Origin: JBBQDZ01 sp038237515
GTDB lineage: Bacteria > Actinomycetota > Thermoleophilia > Gaiellales > Gaiellaceae
NCBI GenBank assembly: GCA_038237515.1
Contig: JBBRYP010000010.1
Span: 1 to 64,000 of the forward strand
Length of the DNA: 64,000 bases
Reading direction: 5' to 3'
Part shown: positions 59,150-64,000 of the stretch, piece by piece
Position numbering within the stretch: position 1 is the stretch's first letter
Layout: each line of letters starts with the position of its first letter
Program-made: the position numbers and the translations under genes
The notes under the pieces: generated by a model
What the model was told of the DNA's origin: nothing
Database searches by the model: none
The model's input: only the letters and a program-made list of their open reading frames with translations

Positions 59150-60108
59150 GGGACCCTCCTGAACCAGAAGGCGGAGAGCGCGCCGCCGGCGAGGAGCAGC
59201 ATCGCGGAGCCGCCGGCGAAGACGTCGGTGATCTCTCGCGGCTGCCGGTGGTGGCCGAGGCGGGATCCGAGGTGCTCGTAGATCTGGCGGAGCCGCGCGT
59301 CCCCGCGGGCCGTGAAGAAGCTGCCTCCCGTCGCCGCCGCGAGGGCTCTCAGGGCCGCCGGGTTCGGCGGCACGCGCGTGATCTCGCGATATCCGCCGAC
59401 GAGCTTCCGCTCGACGACGCCGCCGGGAGTCCCGACGAGGATCGCGTACACCGGGACGTGCAGCGTGCGCGCCTCCTGCGCCGCCGTCGCGACTGTCGTC
59501 CGGCCGCCTTGCTGGGCGCCGTCGGAGATGAGGAGCACGGCCGTGGGCGGAATCGTGCCGTCGCTCCCGCGCTCGCGCCTGCCCAGGCGGACGGAGAGCT
59601 CGACGGCGTCCCCGAGAGCTGTCCCCTGCCCGGGCGAGAGCGCGGCGAGCCCCTCCCTGACGCGCGCGCGATCCGTCGTCGGCGGAACGAGCGCGGTCGC
59701 GCGACTCGCGAAGGAGACGACGCCGACGCGGAACTTGCTCGGCACCTTGGCGAGGAACGCGCCGGCGGCGATCCGCGCGGCGCGGAGGCGCGACGGCCTC
59801 ACGTCGGTCGCCGTCATCGAGCGTGAGACGTCCAGCGCCAGGATCACGGTTGCGTCCTCCCGCGCCACGGTCACCGTCGCATGAGGGCGCGCGACGCCGA
59901 CGATCATTGCGGCGAGCGCGACGAGGAGCACGGCGAGCGGCAGGTGCCGCCGCCAGCCGGGAGACCGGTCGACGAGGTTCGGCAGGAGGGACGGGTTCGA
60001 GAAGCGCGCCGCGACGGCGGCCCTCCGCCTGTCGAAGAACACGTAGAGCGCGACGAGGAGGGGCAGTGCCGCCAGGGCGACCAGAGCCGCCGGCCACTCG
60101 AAGCTCAC
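59146..60108 (-). CDS. Membrane-anchored VWA-domain protein (BatA-like)
   Basis: This 320-residue protein has two N-terminal helices, a VWA domain with MIDAS DVSRSMTATDV, and a C-terminal membrane helix (about 297-315). It is a paralogue of the other VWA protein in this operon. The two could form a heteromeric complex. Overlaps neighbours by 4 bases on each side. Confidence 0.9.
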   Translation of the reverse strand: MSFEWPAALVALAALPLLVALYVFFDRRRAAVAARFSNPSLLPNLVDRSPGWRRHLPLAVLLVALAAMIVGVARPHATVTVAREDATVILALDVSRSMTATDVRPSRLRAARIAAGAFLAKVPSKFRVGVVSFASRATALVPPTTDRARVREGLAALSPGQGTALGDAVELSVRLGRRERGSDGTIPPTAVLLISDGAQQGGRTTVATAAQEARTLHVPVYAILVGTPGGVVERKLVGGYREITRVPPNPAALRALAAATGGSFFTARGDARLRQIYEHLGSRLGHHRQPREITDVFAGGSAMLLLAGGALSAFWFRRVP

Positions 60109-61031
60109 GGGCGCCTCCGGCGGAGGAAGATCGCGAGCTCGCGCAGCCAGTCGTCCGCGGTCGTCACCCGGACGTGCCGCACACCGACGGAGCCGAGCGT
60201 TCGGGCCACGCCGGCGCGTTCGGCCGCCGCCGCAGCCGCGAAGCGCGAGCGCAGCCGGGCATCACGCGTGTCGATGCGCAGCTGCCTCCGCGTCTCCGGG
60301 TCGACGAGCCAGAGCGAACCGGCATTCGGAAGCTCCTGCTCCCGAGGGTCGCCGACCTCGACGGCGATCACCTCGTGCGCAGAGGCAAGCTCGAGCAGCG
60401 GGCGGCGCCAGTCGAGCGGTCCGCGAAAGTCCGAGACCAGGACGATGAGCGCGCGCTGCCTCGCGAGCGTCCGCACGCGCGCGATCGCGGCGCCGAGGGA
60501 GGTTGCGCCGGCCGGAGAATCGTCAGTCTCGACGCGGAGCGCACCGAGCAGCCCGATCAGCCCGACGCGACCCTGGCGCGGCGGCAGGGCTCGCGGGCGA
60601 GCGTCGCCGAAGGTCGAAACGCCGAGGCGGTTGCCCCGGCGGGTGGCGAGATGCCCGATCGCCAGGGCGACGCCCTCGGCGACGTCCGCCTTGCGACGAT
60701 CGGCCGTTCCGAACCCCATCGACGCCGACGTGTCGAGCGCGAGCCAGGTCACGAGCGCGCGCTCGGCCAGGTGGACGCGGACGTGCGGCACCGTCGTGCG
60801 CGCCGTGACGTTCCAGTCCATCCGCCGGACGTCGTCGCCCGGGACGTAGGGCCGGACCTGGGCGAGCTCCGTCCCGTCGCCGCGCAGCGTGGAGCGAAAG
60901 TCGCCCGCCAGGATCCCCTCGATCCGACGCCCGATGGTGACGTCGAGCGCGCGCAGGAGCGCCGGCGGCATCGGGCCAGGGCCGGGCCTGGCGTCCGCGG
61001 CAGCGACCGCCTGAGCGCGCAGGCGGATCAC
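60105..61031 (-). CDS. DUF58-family protein
   Basis: This 308-residue protein has the DUF58 signature GDDVRRMDWNVTARTTVPHVRVH followed by a VWA-like MIDAS (LALDTSASMGF). DUF58 proteins almost always accompany MoxR ATPases and are presumed partners or clients. It overlaps the MoxR gene by 4 bases. Confidence 0.93.
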   Translation of the reverse strand: MIRLRAQAVAAADARPGPGPMPPALLRALDVTIGRRIEGILAGDFRSTLRGDGTELAQVRPYVPGDDVRRMDWNVTARTTVPHVRVHLAERALVTWLALDTSASMGFGTADRRKADVAEGVALAIGHLATRRGNRLGVSTFGDARPRALPPRQGRVGLIGLLGALRVETDDSPAGATSLGAAIARVRTLARQRALIVLVSDFRGPLDWRRPLLELASAHEVIAVEVGDPREQELPNAGSLWLVDPETRRQLRIDTRDARLRSRFAAAAAAERAGVARTLGSVGVRHVRVTTADDWLRELAIFLRRRRP

Positions 61032-62044
61032 GCGGCCGTCGAGCGGGCGAGATCCGTCTCGGGAAGTGGGACGGCGGCGAGAACCGAGTCGAGGATGCTG
61101 TCGGGGCTCACCTCCTCCGCCAGCGCCTGGTAGGCGAGCACGAGGCGATGGCGAAGCGCGTCCTTGGCAAGCGCGTGGAGATCCTCGGCGAGCACGTAGT
61201 CCCTGCCCCGCAGGAGCGCGAGCGCCCGGCCCGCCTGGACGAGGCTGATCGGCCCCCGCGGGCTTGCTCCGAAGGACAGGTAGCTCGCGAGCTCGGGCAG
61301 GCCGTGTCCGGCGGGATCGCGCGTCGCCGACGCGAGCGTGACGGCATAGCCGACGAGGGCCGGGTCGACGTAGACGTCGAACACCGCTTGTTGGAGCGCT
61401 CTCAGCTCCTCGAGCGAGAGCGTCGTGCGCAGCTCCGGCGGCGAGACGAGCTGACGCTGGACGATCGTCAGCTCCTCGTCACGCGCCGGGTAGTCGACGA
61501 GGATCTTGAGCATGAAACGGTCGATCTGCGCTTCGGGCAGCGGATAGGTTCCCTCCGACTCGATCGGGTTCTGGGTCGCGAGGACGAGGAAGGGGTGAGG
61601 GACGGGATGAGTCTCGTGCCCGATCGTCACCTGGCGCTCCTGCATCACCTCGAGCAGCGCCGACTGCACCTTCGCGGGAGCGCGATTGATCTCGTCAGCG
61701 AGCAGGAAGTTGCAGAACACCGGCCCGAGCTCCGTGTCGAACGCGCCTGTCGCGGTGCGGTAGACACGGGTCCCGACGAGATCCGAAGGAACGAGGTCGG
61801 GGGTGAACTGGATGCGGGAGAACGTTCCGCCGACCACCCCGGCCGCCGTCTTGATCGTGAGGGTCTTCGCGAGGCCCGGAACGCCCTCGATCAGCAGGTG
61901 TCCCTGCGCGAGCAGGCAGACGACGACCCGCTCCAGCATCCCGTCCTGACCGGCGATCACCCGCCTGATCTCGAAGAGCGCCTGCTCCAGCCGCTCCCTG
62001 GCCTGCGCGGGCGACGGGGCGGAAGGGTCTTGCTGCTCGGTCAT
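61028..62044 (-). CDS. MoxR-family AAA+ ATPase
   Basis: This 338-residue AAA+ ATPase shows Walker A (GVPGLAKT), Walker B (FLLADEINRA), sensor 1 (VLATQNPIESEGTYPLPEAQIDRFM) and the lid domain. It is the first gene of the operon. MoxR ATPases act as chaperones that remodel or insert metal into target proteins, often via VWA-domain partners such as those encoded downstream. Confidence 0.95.
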   Translation of the reverse strand: MTEQQDPSAPSPAQARERLEQALFEIRRVIAGQDGMLERVVVCLLAQGHLLIEGVPGLAKTLTIKTAAGVVGGTFSRIQFTPDLVPSDLVGTRVYRTATGAFDTELGPVFCNFLLADEINRAPAKVQSALLEVMQERQVTIGHETHPVPHPFLVLATQNPIESEGTYPLPEAQIDRFMLKILVDYPARDEELTIVQRQLVSPPELRTTLSLEELRALQQAVFDVYVDPALVGYAVTLASATRDPAGHGLPELASYLSFGASPRGPISLVQAGRALALLRGRDYVLAEDLHALAKDALRHRLVLAYQALAEEVSPDSILDSVLAAVPLPETDLARSTAA

Positions 62045-62149
62045 CTCGCGGTCCTCCTCGTGGATCCCAACCGGTATAGCAGTCGCGGAGCTAAGACTCT
62101 GGCGCGAAGCTGGGAGTTAGAGGACAGAAGCGCGCTCAGGCTTGGGGCC

Positions 62150-62398
62150 TCAGCTCGCCTTCCAGTCCCGAAAGGCGGCGAGGAATGCCTCTTCGACCTC
62201 GGGAGCCAGGTCCTCCTCGCGCAGCCGGCCGACCGTGGCGACGGTTCGCCGCATCTGGTCGAGGTAGCTCCGACACCACGGACACGCGGAGAGGTGCTTC
62301 TCGAAGCGCTCGCAGTCGACCGCCCCGAGAGCACCCTCGAGGTAGTCCGTCACTAGCTCCACGAGCTCGGCGCAGGTGAGGGCGTTGGAGAGCTGCAT
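62150..62398 (-). CDS. Zinc-binding anti-sigma factor candidate (ZAS domain)
   Basis: This 82-residue protein has the ZAS zinc motif HLSACPWC (H-x3-C-x2-C) after a Cys-containing helix (TCAELVELVTDYLEGAL). It has no membrane helix, so it would be a soluble, perhaps redox-sensing anti-sigma factor. It lies 3 bases downstream of the ECF sigma gene and is cotranscribed with it. Confidence 0.88.
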   Translation of the reverse strand: MQLSNALTCAELVELVTDYLEGALGAVDCERFEKHLSACPWCRSYLDQMRRTVATVGRLREEDLAPEVEEAFLAAFRDWKAS

Positions 62399-62401
62399 TC
62401 T

Positions 62402-63064
62402 TCAGTCGCCTTCCAGATACTCCTCGAGGGCACTCCTCACCTTCGAGCGCGCACGATGAAGGAGGACCCTCTGATTGGTCTCGCTGATCTCGAGGGCGTT
62501 ACAGACCTCCTCCGAACGAAACCCCTCGACGTCGCGCATCGTGATCACGGTCGCTTGCATGCGCGGGAGTTTCGCGATCGCCTGCTCGATCGCCTCGCGT
62601 GCCTCGTTTCCGAGCAGGCGGCTCTCCGGCACCTCGTCCCAGGGCGCGGGCGGCGAGGCCCAGCGCCCGGCCCCGCGAGCGTCCCACGCGAACCGATCGA
62701 GGGAGACCGCGAGGTCGTCGCCTCCCGCCTCGTCGGCGGCGAGCGCTGAAAAGGGGATGGTGCGCGCCTCGCGCTCTCCTCGGGTCTTGGCGGTATTCGT
62801 CAGGATCCTGAAGATCCAGGTCTTGAGCGACGAGCGTCCCTCGAAGCGCTGGACTCCCCGCAGCACCCCGAGCCACGCGTCCTGGACGGCCTCCTCGGCG
62901 GCGGCGCGGCTGCGGACGTGGAGCTGCGCCACCCGCAGCATCGCCGGCCCGTACTCGCGCATGAGGGCAGCAAAGGTCGCCTCGTCGCCGGCGCGCAGCG
63001 CCGCGAGCACCCGTGCGTCGTCACCCGCAGAGCCGGAGGAAGCAGCGGCATCCAGGGCGGACAT
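62402..63064 (-). CDS. ECF-family sigma factor
   Basis: This 220-residue sigma factor has region 2 (RSRAAAEEAVQDAWLGVLRGVQRFEGRSSLKTWIFRILTNTAKTRGERE). Region 4 follows (AIEQAIAKLPRMQATVITMRDVEGFRSEEVCNALEISETNQRVLLHRARSKVR). A linker of about 50 residues separates them. The adjacent ZAS gene is its likely inhibitor. A palindrome about 100 bases upstream of the start (63162) may be an operator for this operon. Confidence 0.95.
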   Translation of the reverse strand: MSALDAAASSGSAGDDARVLAALRAGDEATFAALMREYGPAMLRVAQLHVRSRAAAEEAVQDAWLGVLRGVQRFEGRSSLKTWIFRILTNTAKTRGEREARTIPFSALAADEAGGDDLAVSLDRFAWDARGAGRWASPPAPWDEVPESRLLGNEAREAIEQAIAKLPRMQATVITMRDVEGFRSEEVCNALEISETNQRVLLHRARSKVRSALEEYLEGD

Positions 63065-63161
63065 GTGGGGAACGTATCGCGTGCCGGGGCCTCGACTCTC
63101 GATGGTCGCGAAGCCCGCGACCGCCAGCTTGTACTGCGTGCGGCGCCACGGCCCGAGCGGG

Positions 63162-63182
63162 CAAGTAACACTGTGTTACTTG
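63162..63182. promoter_or_regulatory. 21-bp palindrome, site A
   Basis: CAAGTAACAC-T-GTGTTACTTG is a perfect palindrome about a central base. It differs from site B (63548) only at the centre base. It lies 98 bases upstream of the ECF sigma gene start and 18 bases downstream of the HTH gene stop. It could be an operator of the sigma operon or one boundary of a small mobile cassette. Confidence 0.7.
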
Positions 63183-63200
63183 GAGCTGCTCGGACTGGCG

Positions 63201-63488
63201 TCACGGCTTCGGGAGATCGATGCCGGCGAGGGCGTCGAGCAGAGCCGCCGGGGGTCTCGAACGCAGGGCCACAGCGGTTGTCGCGCGGGCCACTGCCCGC
63301 CGTCGGCGCTGCTGACGCGTCCGATGGGCGAGGCGCCGAACCTGCTCGTAACTCGGCTGTGCGAGCCCCAGGCGCCCGGCCTCGCGGCCGACACGGCGGC
63401 AGATCTCCGCGTACGGCATCGACCCATCGTCCGCCCGCGCCACCACTCGGACGAGCCGCTCGGAGACGCGAGGGGCGCACCTGACCAC
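63201..63488 (-). CDS. Small helix-turn-helix protein
   Basis: A frame of 95 residues from a GTG at 63488 (or 116 from a TTG at 63551 that lies inside the site B palindrome) encodes MPYAEICRRVGREAGRLGLAQPSYEQVRRLAH. This is a plausible helix-turn-helix with a recognition helix beginning at SYEQV. An arginine-rich stretch and a helical tail (ATTAVALRSRPPAALLDALAGI) follow. It is flanked by two near-identical palindromes and may bind them. A later in-frame ATG is the third possible start. Confidence 0.6.
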   Translation of the reverse strand: MVRCAPRVSERLVRVVARADDGSMPYAEICRRVGREAGRLGLAQPSYEQVRRLAHRTRQQRRRRAVARATTAVALRSRPPAALLDALAGIDLPKP

Positions 63489-63547
63489 TCCTCGAGTGTG
63501 CGGCTTGCCGAGAGCCCGCCGTGCGCCGACTTCGCACCGGTTTCTCC

Positions 63548-63570
63548 CCAAGTAACACCGTGTTACTTGG
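63548..63570. promoter_or_regulatory. 23-bp palindrome, site B
   Basis: CCAAGTAACAC-C-GTGTTACTTGG is a perfect palindrome about one central base, near-identical to site A 386 bases away. It lies just upstream of the small HTH gene, where an autoregulatory operator would be expected. Confidence 0.7.
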
Positions 63571-63622
63571 CCTCGCCGGACGCGGGTGGTGGCGTGAGCG
63601 CCGGGCCGCAGGCGCGGCCCAT

Positions 63623-64000
63623 CTAGCCCCGGCCGAGCTCCTCCAGCAGCGTGTCGAGCTTCTCTTCGAGGCGCGCGACCCTTTGCTCGAGCTCCGCGAG
63701 GCCGGTCGGAGCAGAGGGCGATGCCGAGCGCGCCGGTGCGCTCGCCGGAGCGTCCTCCGGGCCGCCGAGCAGCTGGCTGTAGCGCTCCTCCTTCTGCCCC
63801 GGACGACGGTCGAGCCTGGCGACGAAACCCCGCTCGATCAGCCCCGCCAGCTTCTGCTCGAGGTCCGAGAGGGACCCGAATGCCCGGAGGCGCTCCGTTC
63901 GCTGCTTGAGCTCACCCGGGGTCTGGGGGCCGCGCAGCATGAGGACCGCGAGCAAGGAGAGCTCGGCATCATCCAGATGCAGCGCCTCCCCGAGCAGGTG
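63623..64000 (-). CDS. YceH-like (DUF480) protein, C-terminal part (runs off window)
   Basis: The last 125 residues of a protein whose 5' end lies beyond base 64000. LSLLAVLMLRGPQTPGELKQRTERLRAFGSLSDLEQKLAGLIERGFV is the conserved core of the second winged-helix domain of DUF480/YceH proteins. A coiled-coil tail (LAELEQRVARLEEKLDTLLEELG) ends it. Function of the family is not established. Confidence 0.85.
   Translation of the reverse strand, partial: HLLGEALHLDDAELSLLAVLMLRGPQTPGELKQRTERLRAFGSLSDLEQKLAGLIERGFVARLDRRPGQKEERYSQLLGGPEDAPASAPARSASPSAPTGLAELEQRVARLEEKLDTLLEELGRG

Noticed and set aside
1..64000. tRNA, rRNA, CRISPR array or replication origin
   Set aside because: No cloverleaf with conserved loops, no rRNA-like stretch, no regular direct repeats with unique spacers and no DnaA-box cluster were seen on reading both strands.

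Overview
The window is GC-rich, densely packed DNA with GTG and TTG starts and many 4-base stop/start overlaps (ATGA, GTGA, TTGA). It carries a SARP-type regulator, ZAS anti-sigma pairing, CHRD and DUF2277 proteins and many F420/FMN-type enzymes. Together these suggest a soil or environmental actinomycete, possibly of the class Thermoleophilia. That placement is inferred from gene content; no rRNA or tRNA gene was found to confirm it.

Layout. 1-2.7 kb: the edge of a possible transposase, a VapBC-type toxin-antitoxin pair, an aldo/keto reductase and an orphan response regulator. 2.8-9.7 kb: two membrane proteins, then a compact operon of response regulator, histidine kinase, LolA-like secreted protein and ABC exporter. 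9.7-17.3 kb: a sedolisin protease coupled to a zinc-ribbon membrane protein that resembles PrsW without its catalytic glutamates, followed by small secreted or uncharacterised proteins and a palindromic MITE-like element. 17.7-23 kb: an Asp-box propeller protein, a second palindromic element, a protein with four modules each ending in a ladder of cysteines spaced every fourth residue, and a divergent SARP regulator whose promoter carries five heptamers at exact 11-bp spacing.

23.5-57.4 kb is a large transport and catabolic region. It holds two complete branched-chain-amino-acid-type (Liv) ABC transporters, a threonine-dehydratase/ornithine-cyclodeaminase pair, two ketopantoate-reductase-like proteins, and two M24 'pita-bread' proteins, one of which has lost metal ligands as creatinase and ectoine hydrolase have. 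It also holds two LLM-type flavin/F420 enzymes, a flavin reductase, a citramalate/isopropylmalate-synthase-like enzyme, a fumarylacetoacetate-hydrolase-fold enzyme, an M20 amidohydrolase, a MazEF pair, and a molybdenum hydroxylase (CoxM-S-L-G type without the CO-specific motif). A divergent tryptophan-dioxygenase-like protein and a PLP enzyme close the region. It reads as uptake and stepwise breakdown of a nitrogen-containing organic compound whose identity cannot be fixed from sequence alone.

57.4-62 kb is a MoxR-DUF58-VWA (Bat-like) operon with a secreted protein embedded in it. 62.1-64 kb has an ECF sigma factor with a ZAS-type anti-sigma candidate, a small helix-turn-helix protein bracketed by two near-identical 21-23 bp palindromes, and the end of a YceH-like (DUF480) gene. 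No CRISPR array, tRNA, rRNA or intact insertion sequence was seen.
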